DNA of 64,000 nucleotides from assembly GCF_021010565.1 (NCBI RefSeq), contig NZ_JAJNAY010000001.1:1406001-1470000 (forward strand). Reading direction: 5' to 3'. Each line of letters begins with the position of its first letter. Within the stretch, counting starts at the first letter, position 1. Shown here in pieces: positions 43,731-51,472 of the stretch. This DNA comes from Chryseobacterium turcicum (GTDB taxonomy: Bacteria > Bacteroidota > Bacteroidia > Flavobacteriales > Weeksellaceae). Below the pieces are notes generated by a model, which had not been told where the DNA came from, made no database searches, and worked only from the letters and a program-made list of their open reading frames with translations. The position numbers and the translations under genes were made by a program.

Positions 43731-43985
43731 TTACAAGTCGCTCTGCTGGGGCAACCAATGGGCTAACTTTAACATAGCCACTGATTTTTGAATGTTCTGA
43801 TTATAAATTTTCCTGAGTCCGTTTGATAATTCATAGGCTTTTTTAAGGTCATGATACACCTCAAATAAGATTTTTACTCTTTGTTTTTGTGATAAAGCCC
43901 ACTTTTCTCTGGTTTTATAAAGCAGGTATTTGCTTCTTGCCAAAAGTTATTTGCGGGTGTCACCGTTTTGAAAAACTTCAATTAC
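43731..43985 (-). pseudogene. ISAon1-like transposase remnant
   Basis: The minus strand reads VIEVFQNGDTRK, an in-frame TAA, then LLARSKYLLYKTREKWALSQ and about 50 further residues (LKKAYELSNGLRKIYNQNI, LKLAHWLPQQ) before a second stop. NGDTRKxLLARSRYLL and LARWY-type wording belong to the central part of ISAon1-family transposases of Bacteroidota. The internal TAA most simply derives from CAA (Gln). Both ends of the transposase and any terminal repeats are missing, so this is a dead fragment. Together with the duplications to its right it marks a plastic region. Confidence 0.7.
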
Positions 43986-44010
43986 TCATTATTTAGTTTA
44001 AATAGAAAAA

Positions 44011-44036
44011 CCCTCAACACTTAGAAGTATTGAGGG
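44011..44036 (-). terminator. Terminator of secreted paralogue A
   Basis: CCCTCAACACT / AGTATTGAGGG pair with one mismatch; on the minus strand the stem is followed by five T residues. Near-identical hairpins follow paralogue B and the third remnant. Confidence 0.75.
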
Positions 44037-44064
44037 CTTATCATATAAATTATTGCTCGTCTTA

Positions 44065-44610
44065 TTATAAAGCCGTTGCAGTATAAGTTACTGTTTGTGT
44101 ATAAGTTCCGGCTGGTTTACCTAAAATATCAGAAGATGATGATTTCGCTGCAGGAATTGTGTAATCCAAATTCAGCGTTAATGCGCTTCCAAGTGGAGCA
44201 TTTGCCACTAAAGTTTGATCAGTTGCAGATAAAACAACCGCGCTTTTTGTTCCGCCCATTGTTCCGGCAGCTGTAGCCGCTTTGATCGTCAAAACATTTA
44301 CAGGGATTAAGTTAACTCCATTCATGAAATTGGCACCTCCTGCTTTTACTTTCACATTAAAGTTTTTCGTAGAAGTAACTTTTAAAGAGTTGGCTTTATT
44401 GATTGTTTGATCTGAGTTATAGTCTGCAGCTGTAACATAGTTAAAGTCAACGGTATTACCAATTGCAGTACTTCCTGCGTCGATTGAAATTACATCATTC
44501 AGAGTAATGTTTACTGTTGTAGTAGCGGTTGTATTTTGAGCTTTAGCATTGTTAGTTCCTAATACGATTGCTCCGATAGTTAATGCTGCGATTGCGAATT
44601 GTTTTGTCAT
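44065..44610 (-). CDS. Secreted beta-rich protein, tandem paralogue A
   Basis: 181 residues. The signal peptide is about 1-24 (KQFAIAALTIGAIVLGTNNA then KAQ). The mature part is Thr/Ala/Ser/Asn-rich with no Cys, and alternates polar and hydrophobic residues (TTTVNITLNDVISIDAG, LKVTSTKNFNVKVKAGG, LTLNLDYTIPA, GTYTQTVTYTATAL). The closing GTYTQTVTYTxT strand resembles the end of WxL/DUF4402-like or spore-coat-U-like beta-sandwich proteins. No enzyme motif is visible. An extracellular structural or adhesive role is a guess. Nearly identical to its neighbour. Confidence 0.8.
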   Translation of the reverse strand: MTKQFAIAALTIGAIVLGTNNAKAQNTTATTTVNITLNDVISIDAGSTAIGNTVDFNYVTAADYNSDQTINKANSLKVTSTKNFNVKVKAGGANFMNGVNLIPVNVLTIKAATAAGTMGGTKSAVVLSATDQTLVANAPLGSALTLNLDYTIPAAKSSSSDILGKPAGTYTQTVTYTATAL

Positions 44611-44664
44611 GGTATTAATTATTTAATTTTTTATTCTTGTTTAATTGTTCTCTTTTGAACACTA

Positions 44665-44733
44665 CAAATTTACGGTGGCAATAAAAGTTTGTTCGTAGTT
44701 GAAAATGGAAGTTCATGTAGTAAAATAACTACA
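44665..44733 (-). promoter_or_regulatory. Promoter and conserved operator of paralogue A
   Basis: On the minus strand a -7 element TAAATTTG (44665-44672) lies 54 bases before the ATG. Upstream of it is the inverted repeat TGTAGT-AAAATA-ACTACA (44716-44733). Both are conserved at the same distance before paralogue B. Confidence 0.55.
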
Positions 44734-44760
44734 CGCTTTATTCATTTGCTTAAGTAAAAA

Positions 44761-44790
44761 AGCCCTCAACACTTAGAAGTGTTAAGGGCT
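44761..44790 (-). terminator. Terminator of secreted paralogue B
   Basis: AGCCCTCAACACT / AGTGTTAAGGGCT pair with one mismatch around a short loop; on the minus strand a T-run follows. Confidence 0.75.
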
Positions 44791-44816
44791 TATTATATAA
44801 ATTGTTGCTCGTCTTA

Positions 44817-45362
44817 TTATAAAGCTGTCGCAGTATAAGTTACTGTTTGCGTATAAGTTCCGGCTGGTTTACCTAAAATATCAGAAGAAGATGATTTCGC
44901 CGCAGGAATGGTGTAGTCCAAATTCAGAGTTAATGCACTTCCAAGTGGAGCATTTGCCACTAAATTTTGATCAGTTGCAGATAAAACAACCGCGCTTTTT
45001 GTTCCACCCATTGTTCCGGCAGCTGTAGCCGCTTTGATTGTCAAAACATTTACTGGGATTAAGTTGGTTCCATTCATGAAATTAGCACCCCCTGCTTTCA
45101 CTTTCACATTAAAGTTTTTCGTAGAAGTAACCTTCAAAGAGTTTGCTTTAGTAATGGTTTGATCAGAGTTGTAGTCTGCTGCAGTAGCATAGTTAAAGTC
45201 AACATTATTACCAATTGCAGTACTTCCTGCGTCGATGGAGATTACATCATTAAGGGTGATGTTTACTGTTGTAGTAGCGGTTGTATTTTGAGCTTTAGCA
45301 TTGTTAGTTCCTAATACGATTGCTCCGATAGTTAATGCTGCGATTGCGAATTGTTTTGTCAT
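44817..45362 (-). CDS. Secreted beta-rich protein, tandem paralogue B
   Basis: 181 residues, differing from paralogue A at about six positions: N for T in IGNNVDF, A for V in YATAAD, T for N in TITKAN, T for V in MNGTNLI, N for T in TDQNLV. The signal peptide and all strands are unchanged. It has its own promoter, operator and terminator, each matching those of paralogue A. It is therefore a whole-unit duplication and not an operon pair. Confidence 0.8.
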   Translation of the reverse strand: MTKQFAIAALTIGAIVLGTNNAKAQNTTATTTVNITLNDVISIDAGSTAIGNNVDFNYATAADYNSDQTITKANSLKVTSTKNFNVKVKAGGANFMNGTNLIPVNVLTIKAATAAGTMGGTKSAVVLSATDQNLVANAPLGSALTLNLDYTIPAAKSSSSDILGKPAGTYTQTVTYTATAL

Positions 45363-45416
45363 GGTAGTAATATTTTAAATTTTTATTCTTGTTTAATTGT
45401 TCTCTTTTGAACACTA

Positions 45417-45485
45417 CAAATTTATGGTGGCAATAAAAGTTTCTTTGTAGTTGAAAATGGAAGCTCATGTAGTAAAATAACTACA
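45417..45485 (-). promoter_or_regulatory. Promoter and conserved operator of paralogue B
   Basis: A -7 element TAAATTTG-type (TAAATTTG on the minus strand, 45417-45424) and the inverted repeat TGTAGT-AAAATA-ACTACA (45468-45485) repeat the layout of paralogue A. Confidence 0.55.
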
Positions 45486-45514
45486 CGGTTTATTCATTTG
45501 GATTCAAATAGAAA

Positions 45515-45617
45515 AGCCCTCAACACTTAGAAGCGTTGAGGGCTTATTATAAAGATTTTTGCTCTTCTTATTATAAAGCAGTGGCAGTATAAGTTTACTT
45601 TTTGTATGTAAGTTCCC
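45515..45617 (-). pseudogene. Stub of a third secreted paralogue: 3' end and terminator only
   Basis: The terminator AGCCCTCAACACTT / AAGCGTTGAGGGCT (45515-45544) is followed by sequence matching the last dozen codons of paralogues A and B (TATTATAAAGCAGTGGCAGT, then TAAGTTTACT). Matching stops near 45617, where unrelated DNA begins. The rest of the gene is gone. From here to 45798 I see no gene. Confidence 0.7.
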
Positions 45618-45798
45618 AGCGGAGCAAAAGGGCCGTGGATGCTTTTTCTCCCCAAATAGTGCTGTCAACAACTATCTTAAATTGGCTCTATTATTTTATA
45701 ATCTTGCCAATTTATTGTAATGATTATTAACTAATTTATGTTTTGTTTATCATGGATTTCTGTCTTAAAGATTAGATGATTAACTTTAAAACTACTTT

Positions 45799-46145
45799 TT
45801 ATAATATATGTCCTATAAAAGCGGCTGCAGCTGTCCAATCCGGATTACGATCCTGAATTACGTTGCTTCCGACAATTTCAAGAGCAATACATCCATTAAT
45901 TGCATTTGCTGTAATTATTTTTTTAATTCATCTGAAGAAAGATTAGCTATATAATCATCTGGAATTACAGTTAACTTTTCTGAATTTGTAGGATTATCAT
46001 TCAATTCAATACTTAAAATTTCCTGAAAATAATGGGCAATTAATTTAGATCCCTGAAATTCCAATTCTCTTTTTAAGTCTATTATTTCACCAGCAGTTAC
46101 CAAATTAGTAATCGCATTAAGATTTATATCATGAACAGAATACAA
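45799..46145 (-). pseudogene. Frameshifted ORF of unknown family
   Basis: The minus strand from a TTG at 46145 encodes 76 residues (YSVHDINLNAITNLVTAGEI, then LKRELEFQGSKLIAHYFQEI, ending NLSSDELKK) and stops at 45915. Adding one A to the run of seven A residues (45918-45924) continues the frame as IITANAINGCIALEIVGSNV and IQDRNPDWTAAAAFIGHIL to a TAA at 45799. An upstream extension without ATG (KCILKIDITITTSNTGEA) is also open. The simplest reading is a real protein broken by a one-base loss, or a sequencing error in the homopolymer. No family is recognised. Confidence 0.5.
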
Positions 46146-46464
46146 AGCTTCTCCCGTATTAGAAGTTGTAATGGTTATATCAATTTTAAGAATGCATTTA
46201 GATTTTTCAAGATTTACTGTTAGAAGTCTTTTAAGGGAAAGAATTGAATTTTAGAAAATAAAGAAACTTTCATTTGAATGAAGATAATTTTTTAACCATT
46301 AGATAGAGGAGTTTTTTTATTATTGAGAAATCATTTTTGATGATCTTCTTTGATCTATTTAAGAACTTGGGCTTATAATTTTAAAAATCAGCTATATTTG
46401 CCAACAATTGTTAAATTCGAAAGAATTCTTCTTACTTTAGTTAACAGTCTATAATGATTCACGC
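46146..46464. other. Intergenic region upstream of hybrid kinase 1
   Basis: 319 bases. The first 100 or so hold the start-less upstream extension of the frameshifted ORF. A promoter with TTG at 46367-46369 and TATATTTG at 46393-46400 (23-base spacer) lies 64 bases before the kinase ATG. Nothing else was seen. Confidence 0.5.
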
Positions 46465-49400
46465 ATGCCTACAAAAATTATTAGAAATCTTCAAATCGGA
46501 ATAGTACTTTCACTGGTGCTGCTTATCACAAGTTCCATAGCATCTTATATCAGCATTCAGAAACAGATGAAAAACCGGGAGAGCTTTATAAGAAGCAAAG
46601 AATCCATCATTTTTGTAAAAGATATCTTAAATTCTCTTCTGGATGCGGAGACTGGTAACCGAGGGTATCAGCTTACTCATCAGGAAAGTTTTCTCGAACC
46701 TTTTAATACAAGTAAACTTAAATATCAGTCGCTGGTTTCTAAAGCCGGCAAACTTAATATTACAGAAAAAAAACAGACGGATATATTTCAAAATTTATTG
46801 CGTACATCACAAGCGATGATGGAAGAAGGTGTTTTGCTCATAGAGAAACATAGGAAAGGAAATTTAATTACCGCACAAGAACTTTTACAGAATAGGACAG
46901 GGATGGATGCCTGTCGCAGGTTGGTTCAGGAGTTTGTTAAGCATGAGGAAGCTCAGCTAGCCATCACAAATAGAGATTTGAACAGGTCTTCTATATGGAC
47001 AGTATTATTTATTGTTTTTTCCGGTGCAGCAGCCGTCAGCGTGACTGTTTTTATTTACGTACAATTGAAATCTGATATTAAACGCCGAGACAGGTTGGAA
47101 AAGGATCTGTCTTATGCGAAGGAGTTGCTGGAGGAAACAAGTGAGGTCGCACAGGTAGGCGGATGGGAAGTCAATATGAAATCGGGTGAGCTGTTTTGGT
47201 CTCAGAGCACAAGAAAAATTCACAAAGTGAATAGCAATTTTCGACCAAATTTTGAAAATTTCCTCGGATTCTTCGAAGGGAAAAATGAGGAGAGAGTAAG
47301 ATATCTCTTCGATAAGGCTGCAAATGAAGGATTGGCTTTCGATGAGGAGCTTCAGCTTTTACGCAGTGACGGTATTACGGTATGGGTAAGATTGAAAGGG
47401 ATTCCCGAATTGGAAGGAAAGGTCTGCCAGAGAATTTTTGGAACCATCCAGGATATCGATTCTTACAAAAAGATGTTGCTGGAAATTACAAAGAAGGAAG
47501 CGATGATGCAGTCGTTTGTCAAAGATGTTCCTGTTCCTTTGGCGATGTTTGATAAAGATCTTAATTACATTGCTGTAAGCAGCAGATGGAAGGAGGAATT
47601 CGGAATAAACCGTAGAGAATTTATCGGGCACACTCTTTTTTCTAGTACGTTTCCTATGATTGAAGAAAACGGAATGGATATTTATCAGAATGCATTATCA
47701 GGAATTACTTATGTGAATAAAGATTTTACGCTGGAAGTGAAAGGCAGGAAAGATATTCAACATTATGACCTCAAAGTTGGACCATGGTATCTTGATAAAG
47801 ATCAGGTAGGAGGGATCATTATTTCTATACAAAATATCACCGATGAGGTTAGGATAAATGAAGAGCTTAAAAATGCGAAAGAGACTGCTGATATGGCCAG
47901 CAGAGCAAAATCTGAATTTCTCGCTAATATGAGCCATGAAATCAGGACGCCATTGAATGGAGTCATCGGATTCTCAGACCTTCTTTTGGAAACCCCTCTC
48001 AATGAAACACAGACACAATACCTGAAATACATCAATGATTCGGGAGAAAATTTACTTCATATCATCAGTGATATTCTAGATTTTTCGAAAATTGAATCAG
48101 GAAAAATGGAACTCTTGATTGAAGAAAGCAACCTGAATGAGATGTTGGATCAGGTTATTAATGTTATTCTTTATCAGTCTCAAAAGAAAAATATTGAGCT
48201 TCTTCTCAACGTAGAGCAGGGTCTTCCAACGATGCTTCTTATTGATGAAGCACGTTTAAAGCAGATTTTAATCAATCTGCTGGGGAATGCGGTGAAATTT
48301 ACAGCAAAAGGAGAAATAGAGCTGAAAGTTGAGAAATTGCAGATGGATGAGAAAAATATCGTTTTACGATTCTCCGTAAGAGATACAGGAATAGGAATTC
48401 CTGAGGATAAACAAAAATACATTTTCAATGCATTTACTCAGGAAAACAGTTCTATTAGCAAACGATATGGGGGTACCGGTCTGGGGCTTACGATATCGAA
48501 CAATATTCTGGGATATATGGGAACGCATCTCTTATTGATTAGTGAACCGGAAAAAGGGTCTACTTTTTTCTTCGATATCGAAATTCCTTATCTGATGACT
48601 GAGCCAGACGATGAGATGGAAGTTGCGATTGAGAGCGCACTGGTTGTGGATGATAATGAAACGAACAGGATTATTCTTGAGCATATGCTTGCTCACAAAA
48701 ATATAAGATCTACACTCGCTACCAATGGAATGGAAGCATTGGAAATCCTGATGAAAGGCGAACGATTTGATGTCATCTTGATGGATTACCACATGCCCCT
48801 GATGTCTGGTGTAGAAACAATTGAAAAAATAAGAGTACTCTTCAATGAGCGGAAAGAAGTAACTCCATTTATTATACTCTCTTCTTCTTCGGAAGAGAAA
48901 GAGATTAGTAACACCATTCGCGATAAAGACAATTCATATCTGCTTTTAAAACCGGTAAAATCAAATGATTTATTTAAAACTTTACGTAAAGCAGTCCACC
49001 GCAGCGTAGTTGATTTAACGCCGATTCAGTCTGAAATGAATTCGTATTCGTTCTCTCAGGACCTTGAAATTCTGCTGGTCGACGATAATCCCATCAACAT
49101 GATACTTAATAAAAGAATGATGGAATCGCTTGCTCCAGATGCAGTTTTAACGGAAGCAGTCAATGGAATGCAGGCATTAGAAGCATGCCAGAAAAGACAT
49201 TTTTCTATTATACTGATGGATGTGCAGATGCCAGTAATGAATGGTATCGAAGCAACAGAACAGATTCGGATGCTTCCTGGCTATGATAAAATTCCAATCA
49301 TTGGTGTGACAGCAGGTAATATAGCAGGTGAAAGAGAAAAATGTCTAGGATCAGGCATGGCAGATTTCCTTCCAAAACCTTTCAAGAAATCTGATCTTCA

Positions 49401-49824
49401 GGAAATATTACAAAAATATATCGGTGCTGATAGCAATACTAAAAATATAAATCAGGTTGTTAATGAGACGGTACCCTTATCAGAAATAGATATGAAACTG
49501 TATATCAACATCGATATGCTGAACGAACAGACAGGGGATAATTCTGATTTCAGGAAAATCTTTCTTGGGCTTCTGATTCAGGAGCTTGTTAGCGCAGAAA
49601 AAAACGTAAAAAAAGCAGCAGCAGAACAAGATATTGCAGAAATAAGGTTAATTCTTCATAAACTTAAGGGTACTGCCGGGAGTGCCGGATTTTTTAAATT
49701 GTCGGAATGTGTCCTGAAATGGGAAATGGTAAGTGATAATGAAATAGATTTATTTGTCTTGCAGAGTGATATACAACATGAAATAAAAATGGGATTAGAA
49801 ATTGCAAAGGATTTGATAAAGTAA
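46465..49824 (+). CDS. Hybrid sensor histidine kinase 1 (CHASE3-PAS-PAS-HisKA-HATPase-REC-REC-HPt)
   Basis: 1119 residues. Two membrane helices (about 9-30 and 174-197) bracket a CHASE3 sensor (LNSLLDAETGNRGYQLTHQE). Two PAS domains cover about 215-465. HisKA has His491 in NMSHEIRTPLNG; HATPase has RDTGIGIP and GGTGLGLTISNN. Two receivers have Asp774 (VILMDYHMP) and Asp919 (IILMDVQMP). The C-terminal HPt has His1065 in LHKLKGTAG. The phosphorelay must pass to a separate regulator, which is not visible here. From residue about 215 on it is paralogous to the kinase at 60049-63957. Confidence 0.93.
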   Translation: MPTKIIRNLQIGIVLSLVLLITSSIASYISIQKQMKNRESFIRSKESIIFVKDILNSLLDAETGNRGYQLTHQESFLEPFNTSKLKYQSLVSKAGKLNITEKKQTDIFQNLLRTSQAMMEEGVLLIEKHRKGNLITAQELLQNRTGMDACRRLVQEFVKHEEAQLAITNRDLNRSSIWTVLFIVFSGAAAVSVTVFIYVQLKSDIKRRDRLEKDLSYAKELLEETSEVAQVGGWEVNMKSGELFWSQSTRKIHKVNSNFRPNFENFLGFFEGKNEERVRYLFDKAANEGLAFDEELQLLRSDGITVWVRLKGIPELEGKVCQRIFGTIQDIDSYKKMLLEITKKEAMMQSFVKDVPVPLAMFDKDLNYIAVSSRWKEEFGINRREFIGHTLFSSTFPMIEENGMDIYQNALSGITYVNKDFTLEVKGRKDIQHYDLKVGPWYLDKDQVGGIIISIQNITDEVRINEELKNAKETADMASRAKSEFLANMSHEIRTPLNGVIGFSDLLLETPLNETQTQYLKYINDSGENLLHIISDILDFSKIESGKMELLIEESNLNEMLDQVINVILYQSQKKNIELLLNVEQGLPTMLLIDEARLKQILINLLGNAVKFTAKGEIELKVEKLQMDEKNIVLRFSVRDTGIGIPEDKQKYIFNAFTQENSSISKRYGGTGLGLTISNNILGYMGTHLLLISEPEKGSTFFFDIEIPYLMTEPDDEMEVAIESALVVDDNETNRIILEHMLAHKNIRSTLATNGMEALEILMKGERFDVILMDYHMPLMSGVETIEKIRVLFNERKEVTPFIILSSSSEEKEISNTIRDKDNSYLLLKPVKSNDLFKTLRKAVHRSVVDLTPIQSEMNSYSFSQDLEILLVDDNPINMILNKRMMESLAPDAVLTEAVNGMQALEACQKRHFSIILMDVQMPVMNGIEATEQIRMLPGYDKIPIIGVTAGNIAGEREKCLGSGMADFLPKPFKKSDLQEILQKYIGADSNTKNINQVVNETVPLSEIDMKLYINIDMLNEQTGDNSDFRKIFLGLLIQELVSAEKNVKKAAAEQDIAEIRLILHKLKGTAGSAGFFKLSECVLKWEMVSDNEIDLFVLQSDIQHEIKMGLEIAKDLIK

Positions 49825-50197
49825 TTTTCGTCATTACACCTAATTCTGCAGAAAAAGGTACCATGAGAATGGATAGAAGGAAGTATAATCAAGATCAAAA
49901 AGTTTACGCAGACCTTTGCGAAAGTCATGACGTTTTGAGATGGATGGTTACAACTGTACAATTAGCAGCACGACATCAGTTTCATCAAAAATTAGTCTTT
50001 ATTTAATTTTATAACAGGCTATAAGTTAAAGCTGAAAATTTTTTCAAAATTATCCGCAACTGCTTTTCATATTGTTTTTTTTCTTTAATTTAGACAATCT
50101 GAAAAAGCATTTGCTTCGCTTCAGTCTGAATTGAACTTTTGGTTAAATCCAGACTGCACTTTGTAAAGCTTTTTCGGTAGCATAAATTTTAAAAAAA
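49825..50197. other. Intergenic region with inverted-repeat element
   Basis: 373 bases. At 50101-50175 there is a palindromic element: outer arms GAAAAAGC / GCTTTTTC, inner arms AGTCTGAATT (50123-50132) and AATCCAGACT (50146-50155), pairing 9 of 10. It ends 22 bases before the next start. The rest shows no gene. Confidence 0.5.
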
Positions 50198-50965
50198 ATG
50201 ATATTTAAAGGACATTTAGATTTACTATTACCGCCCCTACATTTTAATAAATTAACAATATCTTTAGAAAATGAAGATAAAAAACAAATTAAAAAAGAAT
50301 ATTTTTATAAAGAAAATAGAGTTGTTAAAATTATAGATTATTTTAACAATATATATTCAGAATATGAATATTTAAGCAATGCTAATTATTCTGTAAAATT
50401 TCATCTATTTGAAGAGTCAGTAAATGATAAAAAAATTGATTCCATTAAAAAATTCACACTCAATGAAAACAAAATAATAAGAGAAGATCTTATTACTATT
50501 GAAAATAATAAAGAAGTTAATATTTATAAAGGTGAATTTAATTATTCTGGAGATTATTTATCATTTGAAAGATTTAGTTATGAAGATGGGGAAGTTTATA
50601 GGATAGAACATAAGTGGAATGAAAAAAGGACAATTAATAAAATTGAACATTTAGACGAGCCTACCAAAGTTGAATATACTTTTGACGATAATAGATTTCT
50701 AATTGAATGCTTACAATTTAAATATAAAGGAAGTGTTAAGAAAACACTTTATGAATACAAAAACGATAAACTTTTTAAGTTAATTGAATTTCCTGATCTC
50801 GAATACAAAAAAAACATTTTTGGAAAAATTAAAATTATTGAAGAGGCACAATTTATGAATGAAACTGAATATTGTTACTATGAAAATGGATTGGTTCAAA
50901 AAGAAATAATTAGAGATTATGAGACAAAAGAAATTGTTGACGTAATTCATTATGATTATGAATAA
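50198..50965 (+). CDS. Very AT-rich 255-residue protein with YD/MORN-like strand repeats
   Basis: No signal peptide or membrane helix. The protein is made of short beta-hairpin units with a Lys/Glu/Tyr/Asn-rich pattern (EYFYKENRVVKIIDY, YEYKNDKLFKLIEFPDLEYK, YCYYENGLVQKEIIRDYETK). They resemble RHS/YD-repeat-like or MORN-like proteins, which in Bacteroidota are often small cargo or immunity proteins. I cannot assign a function. Base composition is clearly lower in GC than the kinases beside it, which suggests separate acquisition. It is flanked by a palindrome upstream and by GGCTAACACGGCTAACCG downstream. Confidence 0.7.
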   Translation: MIFKGHLDLLLPPLHFNKLTISLENEDKKQIKKEYFYKENRVVKIIDYFNNIYSEYEYLSNANYSVKFHLFEESVNDKKIDSIKKFTLNENKIIREDLITIENNKEVNIYKGEFNYSGDYLSFERFSYEDGEVYRIEHKWNEKRTINKIEHLDEPTKVEYTFDDNRFLIECLQFKYKGSVKKTLYEYKNDKLFKLIEFPDLEYKKNIFGKIKIIEEAQFMNETEYCYYENGLVQKEIIRDYETKEIVDVIHYDYE

Positions 50966-51472
50966 AAATTTCGGCTAACACGGCTAACCGTCGCATAAGC
51001 CTAAATTTTTGAATTATTCTAATATATCCAATCAAAAAACAACCTCTTTTAAAGCGATTTAAGAGAGGTTTGGTTTTTAATGAAGAAAATATTTTTGCTT
51101 TTTAGGATGCGTATTTTTGAAGAAAGGCTCAGATTATAATACACTCATCAGGTTTCTGGACTTTTAAACTAAGAGCCTGTGATAAGTTTTATTAATTTAA
51201 TTCTGTATGATTGACTTTTGATTTATTTCAATCATTTTTTAATATAATGTCTTGGAATATAAAGATTTAGCAGCTTAAAAGGAGAGGTGTTGATCTGCTA
51301 AATCAGCAAAATCTGCGAGATAAATTATTTTCATTTAAATTTAAACATTCTCTAAAAAGATTTAAGGTTATGGTGTTTTTTTTTAGATACCTCAAAAGAT
51401 TACCTATAGTAAAAGTGAAGCCATTCTTAGAATGACTTCACTTACAATATTTCAAAATGTTTTTTTAACTGT
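50966..51472. other. Gene-free stretch between the AT-rich gene and the redox operon
   Basis: 507 bases. The left end carries GGCTAACACGGCTAACCG (50974-50991), with a directly repeated GGCTAAC. A terminator follows at 51041-51075. At 51293-51319 is a decayed AATCTGC-type repeat also seen at 38613-38640. No ORF or RNA gene was recognised. Confidence 0.5.
51041..51075 (+). terminator. Terminator after the AT-rich gene
   Basis: AACCTCTTTTAAA / TTTAAGAGAGGTT, 12 of 13 paired with loop GCGA, is followed by TGG and a T-run. Confidence 0.7.

Noticed and set aside
43568..43777. 69-residue plus-strand ORF
   Set aside because: It is made of the terminator hairpin, the AACCTTG palindromes and antisense IS-remnant sequence.
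50974..50991. Integron attC site
   Set aside because: GGCTAACACGGCTAACCG only loosely recalls attC ends, there is no matching partner forming an attC fold, and no integrase gene is present.
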